Source: Ampelocalamus luodianensis
Lineage: Eukaryota > Streptophyta > Magnoliopsida > Poales > Poaceae
DNA length: 64,000 nucleotides
Assembly: GCA_036346255.1 (NCBI GenBank)
Contig: CM070617.1
Span: 20,635,080 to 20,699,079 of the forward strand
Direction of reading: 5' to 3'
Shown here: piece after piece, positions 22,796 through 34,099 of the stretch
Position numbering within the stretch: the stretch's first letter is position 1
How the letters are laid out: every line of letters begins with the position of its first letter
Made by a program: the position numbers and the translations under genes
The notes under the pieces: model-generated
Seen by the model: only the letters and a program-made list of their open reading frames with translations
Database searches by the model: none
What the model was told of the DNA's origin: nothing

Positions 22796-25700
22796 TGTGA
22801 GGACCCCAATTTATTTGGCTTGTAATGCTTAACCAACCACCTGGTCCTAGCATCACAAATCAAATAAACTGATCCTCGAGATATGTATACTTCCCAGAAA
22901 GCAGTATACACACCTCGTTACAAAATTAGACATCAACTCCATTCCAAACATAGAGTCCAAACACCACACTACCAAACGGAAGATAAACAAATAGTAGAGT
23001 TATTACAGACAAAGGCCGATAGGCCACAAGATACACAAATAACAGAAATAAGACAGCGGAAGCAAAAGTGCCATAAGATGGCTATAAACAAAGCCAATCA
23101 TTGTGCCTTCAACCCACAAGGCATCTGACCGGACCGCCAAGTCTAGTCGTCCACGAAACGGCAACACGGCTCACAGTAGTGAGGCCCTTGGGGCTCACCT
23201 TCTTCCTCTGCAACAAAACATTAAGCAAAGCATCGAGTACAAAGATTGTCTTTGTACCCGCAAGACTGACGTGTGAACTAGCAGACCTGTTCATATGCTA
23301 CATGCAAGCTTGTTTGGTGGAGGCCATATGTTTCATTTGCACAAAGCCAATTTTCATTTGCAATAATATAATACAGTAGAAGGCAAGTTTGCAATTCGTT
23401 TTTAATGTTGAAATAACGGTAAAGATAATAATAACACAAGAGAAAGATAAACAACCTAGAAGTGACTATCCCAAAAGTCACTCCAACAATAGCACGAATC
23501 CCAGATTCGTACCACCCATCAAGTTTTAATTTAAATGTTGTAGTCTAACTCTTGAAGAGCTTACCCAAGCGTGTCCATAACCTAGGACAAGGCTATTCGA
23601 ATAGTTTTAACCCTGCAGGGGTGTACCAATGTACCCACACTTCAAACCGCCTTTAAGCCAAACACACTTCCGAAGGTATGCTGGCACGGCTAAGTCTTAC
23701 GAGACTTTTTCCAATATTGTGTATTAACTACGAGCCGCTCGTATGGATAGAAATCCATACGCTTACATGGTAAAGCCGAAAAGACAACTACCTTTGCGGG
23801 GTAAAGCTTTTCGGACAACTACCATGCTCCCAACACCATCCCTCCTGCGACCTCCTGCGACCCGGAGCCAATACACGCCAAAGTACTAGGTCAAGAGAGG
23901 TCCCATACCCTCTAGTGTGGTTAGCACGCAAAAATGCACGATAACAATCCACTCACAAGATGTTCGGTCCTTAATTGACTCGGGCACCATTCGATCACAC
24001 CCAATGCACCACACCAACATACCGTTGTGCCCAAGTCTAAATCATTTTGTTTTTCATTTTTAGTTTTCGCAATTAAACATAGCAAAGTGCTGAAACATAA
24101 AGTTATAGCAAATTTTGTGTGATCAAGGTTACCGACTAAAGTCGATAACCGCCCAGTTCTACCGATAGCTAAGCAAGTCTAAGCAGATTGACCCGGATCT
24201 ACTAAGTGACAAGAGATCATCCAGCGATCTCTAATAACAGCAAATAACCTAGGCTCAGGTAGTAGAGATCAATATTTTGCCTACAGGATATGCATCTACA
24301 GGGTCTAGCTAACCATTTTAACACAAATTAAGCGATGCATACATACAGCTGAAACAAAATATTAATCTTTAAAATACTGGGATTAATCATGATCAAACTG
24401 CTTGCCTGGCTGCTGTTGCTCAGAATGCTCAACCTGTTGCAGAGGATCGTTCTCAGGGTTGCCGCAAATATCGAAGCCTAACGATAGAACAAATAACAGC
24501 GAATAAGAGCGAATAACACCGACAAAACTCAACCATACAATAACAACAAAACATACCAAACTCACACAGCAACCTAAGCATGATAAAACAAAATTTTAGA
24601 AACAGAGAACAAACCATTTTAAGTTATTAAGAATTTTCTATGAATTTTCTAAGCTAAAAACACACCAAAACACTAGTTAATTACTTAACAAATTTTCATG
24701 AACAGAAATAGTATCTAAAACCTATCCTGATAATTAGTATACTAAAAATGAAATTTTACAGAATTGGTTTCACTGGATTTGGACAATTATTGAAAGAGAT
24801 ATACATTTTCTAATTTAGAAGATACATAAAACATCTTTTAATTAATTAATGGACTTTTGCTCTGAGACAAGGTTGAAACTAATTTTAGTAAATACCACAT
24901 TTAAAATGAAAATTAACAGCACTGCATTCATGCGATTTAGATAAAAATTGAATTAGTTATGTATTTTCTAAGTTTAAATGAATTAACAATGCAACATAAA
25001 ACACATTACAGAAATACTAAAGCATTTATTCCTTTTTCTACCCACCGCCAACTAGCCCCAGACATCGATCGGCGGGCCCGCGAAAAGTCTTGACCAGATG
25101 ACCACTTGCAAGGTGATGTCGAAGCGTATTCTAAGAATACGTCTTTGACTTATCAAAGTGTACTTCTAACATATATTCACAGAAAATCGTTTCCCAACAG
25201 AGAAAACGTAGCATCAAAGCCGCACAACCACCAATCGACAAAGATGGACCCACATGGCGTTGACTAAGAGAATAACATAACGGTTGGATTAAAGGATTTC
25301 CTAAACGCGATTAACAGAGAGGGCCCACAAGTCAGAGACTCAAACTAGACATGATTAGTGCTAAACTTAAACATCACCGGCGGTTCACCGCGCGCCACGA
25401 GAGGCGCACGCGGCGCGCGGTGGATCTCGCAAACGGTGAGTTTCAAAGCGAGTGAGTGATACCTTCGGGTTCACAGAGACTTCGCGAACCTGAGGTGGCG
25501 GCGCGGTCCGATGGTCACCGGAGTTGAGCTCGCGACGACCGGAGGCAGAGAAGAAGACACGGCTCCCACGGCGCGGACACTACAGGCTTCTAGAAGGCTC
25601 CGGAAAGTGCGCCTCAGCTCCGCCTTGACTCCAGGAAGGTTTCGCCCACGATCAAGACGACGATGGAGCACGGACGTGGCCGGAAACGCCGCGGCGACGA

Positions 25701-27004
25701 ATCACCGCACTTGGAGAAGAAGGGGTCGCACAGCCTCAACGGTGCACCAAAGATGGAAACGAAGTCACCATTAGATTCAGTGCATCAGTGCGATCCTAAG
25801 GGATCAAGTGACGAGGCTAGAGACTCACCAGAGCGCCAAAAAGCTCGCGGAGCCGAGATCACCGGAGGCGGAGAAGACGAACTCGCTCCCGGCGAAACGC
25901 TGGACGACAAGGATCCGGGATGGGCAAAATGGAGGCGGCGCTGAGCAAGGATCACGATGGTGCGGTCGCGGAATCAAGGGCGGCACTAACATGGTGATCT
26001 TGCCGGGCTTCAACTCCGTGAGACAAAGAAACGGGCGGAGAAATCACGAGGAAGCAAGGGAGAAAAAGTGGGTGAGCTCGAGGCTTTATGAAGTCGCGCG
26101 ATGCCTCCCACCGGACACGATGGCAAAAGGTGGCGGCGGCGAGTGCGTGGCACCCATGCGCGACGGCCGCGAGCTCCGGTGAGGTGCGGAGAAGACGAGG
26201 GCGATACTGACAGGTGGGGCCCACACGTCAGCGACGGTGGCAAAGCGGCTCGAGTCGGGGTCTGGTGCAGCACAACTATATGGTTCGACTCAATCAGGAA
26301 CGTGTCGATCGTTGGATCGGAGATGGACGGCTGAGATTGGTGTATGCATTCGGACAGGTCGGTTGATTCGATGCACGCGGGCCGCACGATCTACATCGGA
26401 CGGTCGACAATGATCGGGCTCGCGCTGTGCAGTTAGGCGGTGCGACCGAGTCCATTAGGTGCGGTCGGACTCGAGCCCAAGTGGGGTTTGAACCCGAGGA
26501 ACAGTGATTTCAGATTTGAATTAGAAAGACAGAGATGGTTTTGGGAATTTTTAGAGGTAGCTCCTGAGCTCCAAAAATTCTGAAATTTTTATGGAAGCTT
26601 ACTGGAAAAGAGAGAAACCTTGTGTAATTTTTCCAGGAGTTTTCATGCACTAGATTTCTCCCAATAAAATTCACAAGCTGCTGTCTAGAGGTTTGACCAG
26701 ATTTCTAAACTGGTTTGACTTGGGCATTTGAAATAGCAAATAAAATCTAAAAATCGTGAAATAATTCAGGGAGGTATATAAGATGATCAAGATGATAGGA
26801 AAAATAGTTTCAGAGGATGATCACAAGTTTTAAGGCTAGGAATTTGCTGACAACAATTTCCATTCACAAGAATTTAATTTTAGAAAATGGAAATTGCTAG
26901 GGAAAATTTGGAAAACTTCCAAATGATTTGATGAGACAACAAAAGTTTTTATTTCTCCTCATAATTTACATTTGAAATACAAACCCTAAGTTAGGGCTGT
27001 TACA
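22796..27004 (-). mobile_element. Giant solo LTR (4.2 kb), reverse orientation, in LINE ORF1, duplication GCAAT
   Basis: GCAAT at 22791-22795 and 27005-27009 flanks the unit. Read on the minus strand it starts TGTAACAGCCCTAACTTAGG and ends GGGGTCCTCACA. Aligned by eye to 15934-20942 it shares many blocks. Examples are the GGTGCCC(G)GGTCAATTAAGGACCGAAC stretch (23964-23990 here, 19755-19781 there), the GCAGAGGAAGAAGGTGAGCC stretch, and the paired TCGGGTTC...GGGCTCGAGTC motif. It is therefore the same LTR family. Like its partner it has no gag or pol and no second terminal copy. An open stretch near 25663-26182 has no homology I recognise. Confidence 0.85.
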
Positions 27005-27009
27005 GCAAT

Positions 27010-27674
27010 GCTGCTGTGGTAGCCAGTGGTACCAGTTGAAAAGGTCTTGCGAGCCGATGATGCAGATATGTAGGTGTACTCGTTGGAGGTAGCTACGCCG
27101 CCGGTCCGGGAGGTGAAATTGTCTCTAGGAGGGTCGGTTCAATTTTACCGTTGGTGGATATGCCCAAGAAAGGAGGGTCGGCTGGTGTGGCGGAAAAGAT
27201 GTCGCGGGAACGATCGATGGGGGCACCGCTATCCGACGGTTTGGAATGGACAGTGGTTCAGAAAAAGAGGAGGTCGGCGGGGGCGGTGGCAAATGAAGGG
27301 GGTCGACTGGTATGGTTTCGAAATAGGAGCCAAGGTGGAGCCGGCGTCTCGCGAACAAACTTGGAGCGGATGAGGACTCCTTAGTGAAGGCTGTTCGAAG
27401 GGCCAAGTATAAAAATTTGGAGGAGAGCAAATGTACTAATTTAAATAATGCACTTTCAATTTTGGATATTTCAGATGAGGTTGCTATTTATAATTTGAAT
27501 CAAATAGGAGTTTCTTTAGGAATTAATAATTTGGAAAAGATCTCTTCTTTAGAAGCTATTAAAAAGACCGAACTTGACAGGTTGGCTTGTAGATTGGCTT
27601 GTTCGGGCAAAATTAGTAAAGAACATACCTCCCAAGAGGATTTGGATGAGGAAACCGATAGCCTTGATTTATAG
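27010..27674 (+). pseudogene. LINE ORF1, C-terminal part
   Basis: After the solo LTR the ORF1 frame resumes with a Lys/Arg-rich segment (SDGLEWTVVQKKRR and similar). A frame change near 27384 leads to AVRRAKYKNLEESKCTNLNN, ILDISDEVAIYNLNQIGVSL and a stop at 27674. Plant LINE ORF1 proteins usually end with this kind of segment before ORF2. Confidence 0.65.
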
Positions 27675-27821
27675 CTTATGTAGCGATTTGTGTTATGAGG
27701 AACTGGCTGTGGGTGATGATCATGATTTGCAATTGGTCTCACACAAAAAGAAAAGAACGGGTGTTAAGAAAGCGCTTGCGAAAGTTGTTGAATCTCGCAT
27801 TAAAAACAAACAAAGGAAAAA

Positions 27822-30800
27822 ATGAAAGGTGTTTTTTGGAATAGTAGGGGTCTTGGCGACCCAGCAAAGCATAGATTCATTGCGGAGTTAGTTCGGGAAT
27901 AACATATGGATTTTGTTGCTATTTTAGAAACTGTTAAGAAGGATTTTTCCAATTCACATTTAAAACATCTTAGCGGTGGTATGGATTTTTTTTTTGGCAC
28001 TGGCTACCACCCCATGGCCATTCTGGGGGTATTTTACTTGGTGTGAACATGGCTGTTTTTTAGGTTGGCTCCATTTTTTAGGGAGATTTTTTTTTATTAA
28101 ACTTCATTTACGTAATAAGGAAGGTGGGTTCCAATGGATCCTTGTGGCTGTGTATGGTGCTGCACAACCAGCTTATAAAGATAAATTTTTAACTGAATTA
28201 GTTCAGGCATGTAGCAAGGAAACCTTGCCTATTCTAATTGGTGGTGATTTTAATATCATAAGGCGTAGTGAGGAGAAAAATAATGATAATTTTGATCGGT
28301 ATTATCCTTTTCTTTTTAATGCTGTTATTGAGAGTCTAGACTTAAGAGAACTTAGACTATCTGGTAGACAATTTACATGGGCAAATAATTTGGATAATCC
28401 TACTTTTGAAAAACTTGATAGAATCCTTGTGAGTACGGATTGGGGACAGAAATACCCTTTGACCACTGTAAATGCTTTGGAACGTGTTCTTTCTGACCAT
28501 ACGTCTGTTGTTCTTAACACTGGGGTTGCCTCTGATATTGAGAACCAACATCTGTTTAAATTTGAGTTGGGCTGGCTTAAGAGGGATGGATTTTTTTGAT
28601 CTGGTGGTTCAGGTGTGGCAACAAAAAAATGTTGCTAATACTGCAATTGACCGTTGGCAAAACAAAATTAGAGCGCTTAGACAATTTCTTAGAGGGTGGG
28701 CTAAAAATACTAGTGGTGTGTATAAATTAGAGAAAAAAATATCTTTTGAATATCATTGATAATATTGATAAGAAAGCTGAGTCTACAAGATTATCTAATT
28801 TTGAAATTAATCTTAAGCACAGTTCTAATGAGCATCTTGCCCATTTGCTGCGAGAGGAAGAAATCAAATGGTATCAACGGGCTAAGTCGAAACATTTACT
28901 TGAAGGGGATAGTAATACTCGGTATTTTAATTTGATAGCCAATGGTAAACATAGGAAACAACAAATTTTTCGGTTGGAACAGGAGGAGGGTGTTATTTCG
29001 GGTGAGGTTCATTTAAAACAGTAGATTACAAATTATTATAAAGGTATTTTTGGACCTCCTGATAGCAATCACTTTTCCATGGTTGAGACTATCATAGATG
29101 ATACCTCAAGTTTCTAACTTTGAAAATGATTATCTTACTGCTGAGTTTACTGAAAAGGAAGTGAAAGATGCAATTTTTCAAATAGAGCGTAATAAAGCTC
29201 CAGGTCTAGATGGTTTTCCAGCTGAATTTTATCAAGTTTTTTGGAATATTATTAAAAACGACTTGATGGCTCTCTTTCGAGATTTTCATAGAGGCTATTT
29301 ACCTCTTTCCAGGCTCAATTTTGGTGTCATTTCTTTACTTCCAAAAAAAAAGATGCACGACAAATTCAGTAATATAGGCCAATTTGCCTATTAAATGTGA
29401 GTTTTAAATTTTTTACTAAGGTAGGTACTAATCGTCTCATGGGCATTGCCCAAAAGGTTGTTCGATCATCTCAAACGGCTTTTATGCTGGGGAGAAATAT
29501 TATGGAAGGAGTAGTTGTTTTACATGAAACAATCCATGAGCTTCATAAAAGGAAATTAGATGGTATCATTCTTAAGATTTATTTTGAAAAGGCTTATGAT
29601 AAGGTCAAATGATCTTTTCTGCAGCAAACTCTTAGAATTAAGGGTTTCTCTCCAAGTTGGTGTGCTTGGATTGACAAATTTGTTGCAGGGGGCAGTGTGG
29701 GGATTAAGATTAATGATAGCATTGGACCTTATTTCCAAACCAAGAAAGGGCTTAGGCAAGGGGACCCTCTGTCTCCAATTCTTTTTAATATTGTTGTGGA
29801 TGTGTTAGCTATTTTGATTGGAAGGGCTAAGAATGGGGGCCATGTCAATGGGATCATTCCGCATTTGGTAGATGATGGTCTTTCTATCCTTTAATATGCT
29901 GATGATACTATTCTTTTCATGGATCACAATTTTGATCAAGCAAAAAATTTGAAGCTTATTGTTTATGCGTTTGAGCAACTTTCAGGTTTAAAGATTAATT
30001 TTCATAAAAGTGAGTTCTTTTGCTTTGGAGAAGCAAAAAAATTTGAATCTCAATACCTAGATTTATTTGGATGTGAGAGGGGTTCTTTCCCCTTTAAATA
30101 TTTGGGTATTCCGATTCATTTTAGAAAGTTGAGGAATAATGAATAGAAGGGTTTGGAAGATCGCTTCGAAAAAAGGTTGAGTAATTGGAAAGGGAAAATT
30201 TTATCTACTGGCGGTAGACTAGTACTTATAAATTCGGTTTTGAGTGGCCTTCCTATGTTTATGCTTTCTTTCTTTGAGATACCTAAAGAGGTCCTTAAAA
30301 GACTGGATTTTTTTAGGTCCAGATTTTATTAGCAGAATGACAACCATAAACAAAGTATAGGTTGGCTAAATGGAATATTCTTTGTAGGCCCAAAGAACAA
30401 GGTGGCTTGGGAATTCAAAACCTCAAGATAAAGAATAAGTGTCTTTTGGCTAAATGGTTGTTTAAACTTTTGAATGAGAAAGGAGTTTGGCAGCAATTAC
30501 TTAAAAATAAATATTTGAATGGTAAATTTGTCTCTCAAGTTGAGAGTAAACCTGGGGATTCCTATTTTTGGAAGGGATTGATGAAGGTAAAGCATGATTT
30601 TATTCAATGCTGTTCTTTTAATCTTGGGGATGGGAAACAAATCAGATTTTGAAAGGACATTTGGGTTGGGCATCGACCTCTTTCTGAACTTTATCCAATT
30701 TTGTTTGAGGTAGTCCAGAAGAAACAGGCTTTGGTTGCAGATGTTTTAGGAACTACACCTTTAATATTGAGTTTTAGGAGAGCGATTATTGGATCAAATT

Positions 30801-31617
30801 TGATTGCTTGCAATAATCTTATGGTGAGAATGGCCAATGCTCATCTTACCATGGATAAGGATTCGGTTCGTTGGAATTTGCATAAGAATGGTCAATTTTC
30901 CGTTAAATCTATGTATGATGTTTTGGGTGATACAAATTATCGTTTTCGATGTCAAAAGCTATGGAAAGTTAAAATACCCCTTAAGATAAAAAAATTTCTT
31001 GTGGTATCTTTGTAGAGGAGTTACTCTGACTAAGGATAATTTATTAAAACAGAACTGAAGAGGTGATACAAATTGTTGTTTTTGTGATAAAAAATAGACC
31101 ATACAACATTTGTTTTTTGATTGTCGTTTTGCCCGTTTTGCTTGGCGAATAGTCCAATTTGCTTTTAATCTTAACAGACCTAGTACTATTCGCGATATCT
31201 TTGGGAACTGGTTATTCGGTCTTAATTCGGATTCAAAAGCAACTATTTTGGTGGGGGCGGTGGCGCTCTGCTGGTCTATCTGGTTATGTCGTAATGATGT
31301 CGTTTTCAACAAGAAAATTATTGACCATCCTCTGCAGATTATATTCAGATGCATCTATTGGATTCACTCTTGGTCATCTTTGCAATACCAAGGAAGATGG
31401 GAGGCCTTGGTAGCTGGAAGCAGAGTATTGGAGGTCATTACAAGGGAGATCTTCAACAAGAATTGGTGGAAGCTATGTAATAGACTTCGAGATGTTCGAA
31501 ATACTTTTATGTCATTGTTTCTCTTCAGAAGGATGTTTTCTATTTTTACGGCTTTTGTTTTGCTGTTGGTTTTTGTTTTTGCGGTGTTTGTTTTGTCGCT
31601 TCATTATGGTTTATAGG
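27822..31617 (+). pseudogene. LINE ORF2: endonuclease, reverse transcriptase, zinc-binding C-terminus
   Basis: The frame starts MKGVFWNSRGLGDPAKHRFI, the usual start of a plant L1 endonuclease. It continues with LIGGDFNIIRRSEEKNND, FTWANNLDNPTFEKLDRILV and LSDHTSVVL. The RT core has IERNKAPGLDGFPAEFYQVF, then KKGLRQGDPLSPILFNIVVD at about 29740 and YADDTILFM at about 29896. Segments such as KFDLPKEQGGLGIQNL-like WNILCRPKEQGGLGIQNLKI (30373) and the zf-RVT-like CCFCDKK...HLFFDCRFARFAW (31070-31150) follow. At least ten stops or frame changes break it. Confidence 0.85.
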
Positions 31618-31722
31618 GCTGCTGTTTCGCCTGGTTAAGAAATTAATAAATTTTGGGTTGTTTGTATCTTCGGATACAGATACCGGAAGAGATTTTTTCT
31701 TTCATTATCTAAAAATGATCAA

Positions 31723-31738
31723 AATCTATCTCTTAACA
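31723..31738 (-). repeat. Copia 5' LTR, fragment 3 (outer end)
   Basis: AATCTATCTCTTAACA completes the 5' LTR after the LINE and its duplicated target. GGAGG follows directly. Confidence 0.85.
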
Positions 31739-31743
31739 GGAGG

Positions 31744-33914
31744 GGGGCCTAGCTTAACCTTCCTCCAATTAAAAATGTCTAGTAGTACGAGAGGTTACGT
31801 CCTACGGCTACGAGAGGCCTCCCTTATCTGTGTAAGATAGATAGCTTCGTTTTGTGGTCTTGCTCTTGCACGTTTCTGGACTATATCAGTGCGAAGTTTC
31901 CTTGGCTGATCAAGGGTTTCCTCGGCCTGGCTAGGTGTTCTTGTCATGTACTTAGCCGCATCCCTCTTTCCATGAACCTAAGATTACGAACATAACAGAA
32001 TCCATCTTCTGTTAATCTGATTCAGCCTTGGTGCAACGCAAGGCCTCCAGAACACACAGATAATTAATTACTCCATTTCCGAAGCATAAATCATAGGCAC
32101 AGCTGCATATATGAATACTCTAAAGAGTCTAGTTCTAGGCCACTTATACTGGGGACGTTTTAGAAGAAGACTTGCAAGCTATCGAATCAAGCGTACATAC
32201 ATCCAAAGTAGTGCAGAAGAATTTCTCATGGTCCTTCGACGGCATACAGATCCTATACCATTGTGTGGTGATGGTATCATGACATTACTTTCTACTATTT
32301 TTTCTTCACTTTTGGATGGCACAGAAAAGGATAACTCGGAATCTAGCCCAAAATGACTGCAAACAATGAATTCGTAGGATCCCCTCCTGGAGCAGGCAAA
32401 GAATGAAAGAAGACATTGACTTGGAAGTCAACAACCCGAGAGCGAAGAATTGGTACAATAAACACGGGAACAATGACGTCTCAAATCCTAAGTAATGCTA
32501 TGCAACAGCTTGTTAATGACTCAATGGCCAGCGGCGGAGTAACCTCCTATGTTTGTTCACTTCTGGCTGATGATCCATTGCAGTTACTGTCTTTGCAAAG
32601 GATCAGTGAAAAGTTCAGTTTGGTCAATTGGCTGTCCCCTTAGAATGTGCACGTCAACAAGCATTCTAATCGTCTAAATCACAGCAAAGGCATCTGATTA
32701 AGACCGAGTAGTAACATCTGCTTTGAGTTAAAAAAAAAAATTTGGCACGGTGCAATAATAGCATGGAATTCTTTCACTGTTACCAGATTGAAAGGTAACT
32801 TTGAAAGTCTCCTAGTACTGTAGTAGTTGATCCAGAGTGCCAGTTCTTTGACTGATCAAAAGGAGAGGCCTCAAGGCACCGCATGACACAGTAACCCTAT
32901 GTGAGAAGGCATCAAGGCAGACGATCTACTTCGGATCAACAGGACCGGCCAAGCAACAAATGATTGGCATACAAAATGCTCATGTAACCTCCTCAAATTT
33001 TATTGTATCAGATGAAAACGATGAAAGAATTTTGGTGATGAAGACTGGGTGTCCAGGAGTGGGTTGTTTGCATATGGCTGACCAGTAGTAGTACACATGG
33101 CACAAGGCTGGTGGTCTGGCAGTCCGACTTCACCAGTGCAATGCATTGAAACACATCTCCTCTTCCCCTGCTTCCATGTTGCAGCAGTGATCGATGGCAG
33201 CTTGCTGACTTCTCCAATATGATGAGATGCGCGGTCGTTTTCAGCGGTTGGCTGAGCCTTGAATGGCATTTGTCGTAGCTCGTAGGAATTAGAAGAGAAG
33301 GTTCAATTGGGGAAGAATGGGAGTCTAAGGTCGCCTCCCAAGTCTGCTCCACCTTTTAACAGTGCACACTTTGTTGACCATGCTAAAAAGCTCACACGGG
33401 ATGGAGCTTTAGACGTAGTTCTGCACGAGGCTTCTGTGAGCTCGAGTCCACTCGAAAGTTACAGCACATAGGAATCAATCGTCTACTTTTAATTACGCGA
33501 GATCAAAAGGTTCGGCGAACCTTGGCTCCATGGTGCCTTTCAAAGCTTTGTTCACACTTTGGGAAGTCACAAGCTAATGGAAACAGCAACCTTATCAGCT
33601 CTCAAACGAGCCTACTCTGCTCTGCTTTAACCAGTTTGTGATTTAATGCAGGGCTAGTACTGTAGTACATAACACCACGAGACACTCGAGCCACCGAGAA
33701 AGAAATCTTTGTAAGAACGAGACAAGTATGTCTTAGTAGCGTTAGAGCGAATTCACATCTATAAGGAATGTACCACAATGTTTAAAATAAGTAAATAACA
33801 TCATCTTGAGTAGACCACTTGCGCATATGATTACAGAAAACTTGCAAGGCCGGCAGAAATTGACCATTGCCAATCCGCTGATTGTACAATTTGAGTTAAC
33901 CACTACATCAGCCA
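31744..33914. other. Intergenic, original upstream region of AMT before the nest
   Basis: This region was contiguous with 10692-11028 before the copia insertion. It has only short open frames. A minus-strand stretch at 33000-33269 reads with reasonable composition, including GEVSKLPSITAATWKQGKRR and CSMHCTGEV-like Cys residues. It has no start, splice signals or homology I recognise. I found no supportable gene. Confidence 0.4.
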
Positions 33915-34099
33915 CTATGCTCGATTGACAAACAAAAATTGATAAAAGAAGAGGAAAAAGCACAATGCTAGAGCGGCCGAGAAAATGACTGTATCGACAA
34001 TGATAACACAATAAAGCAATAAGTACACTTGGTGATCACCAAGACGTGGTTCGTCTCTTCCTAGGAATGAGCGAGAAACACTAGCTGGGACATAAGAAT
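33915..34099 (-). CDS. Candidate last exon of an unidentified gene with a C-terminal membrane segment
   Basis: On the minus strand a good acceptor (pyrimidine-rich tract, then CCTGCAG) precedes an open frame of 61 codons ending in TAG at 33915-33917. It reads DSYVPASVSRSFLGRDEPRL, then GDHQVYLLLYCVIIVD and TVIFSAALALCFFLFF, and ends YQFLFVNRA. The long hydrophobic run is a plausible single membrane-spanning tail. I could not find convincing upstream exons between 34100 and 36139. A weak candidate is GTTGCCTCCTCTGTTCCG, complement of about 34507-34490. I do not recognise the family. It may be a gene fragment. Confidence 0.35.

Larger units (their letters stand above)
21127..31714 (+). mobile_element. 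LINE (L1-type non-LTR retrotransposon) in the copia 5' LTR
   Basis: ATGATCAA at 21119-21126 and 31715-31722 flanks the element and matches the intact site in the other LTR (near 11510). The LINE is on the plus strand. ORF1 is split by a 4.2-kb solo LTR, and is followed by ORF2 with endonuclease, RT and a C-terminal zinc region. Without the nested LTR it is about 6.4 kb, close to full length for a plant L1. The 3' end is a short A-rich tail. Many stops and frameshifts show an old, inactive copy. Confidence 0.88.
11029..31738 (-). mobile_element. Ty1/copia retrotransposon, host of the 20.7-kb nest, duplication GGAGG
   Basis: The outer borders are TGTAAAACGATG at 11029 and CTCTTAACA ending at 31738. 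They are flanked by GGAGG at 11024-11028 and 31739-31743. The element lies on the minus strand. Its 3' LTR is 11029-11533. The internal region is 11534-15899. The 5' LTR is broken into 15900-15933, 20948-21126 and 31723-31738 by two later insertions. Removing the insertions leaves LTRs of about 230-240 bp that are clearly homologous but diverged. A purine-rich tract lies just inside the 3' LTR (minus-strand GAGGGAGAG). Counted without nested DNA the element is about 4.8 kb, a normal copia size. Confidence 0.92.
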
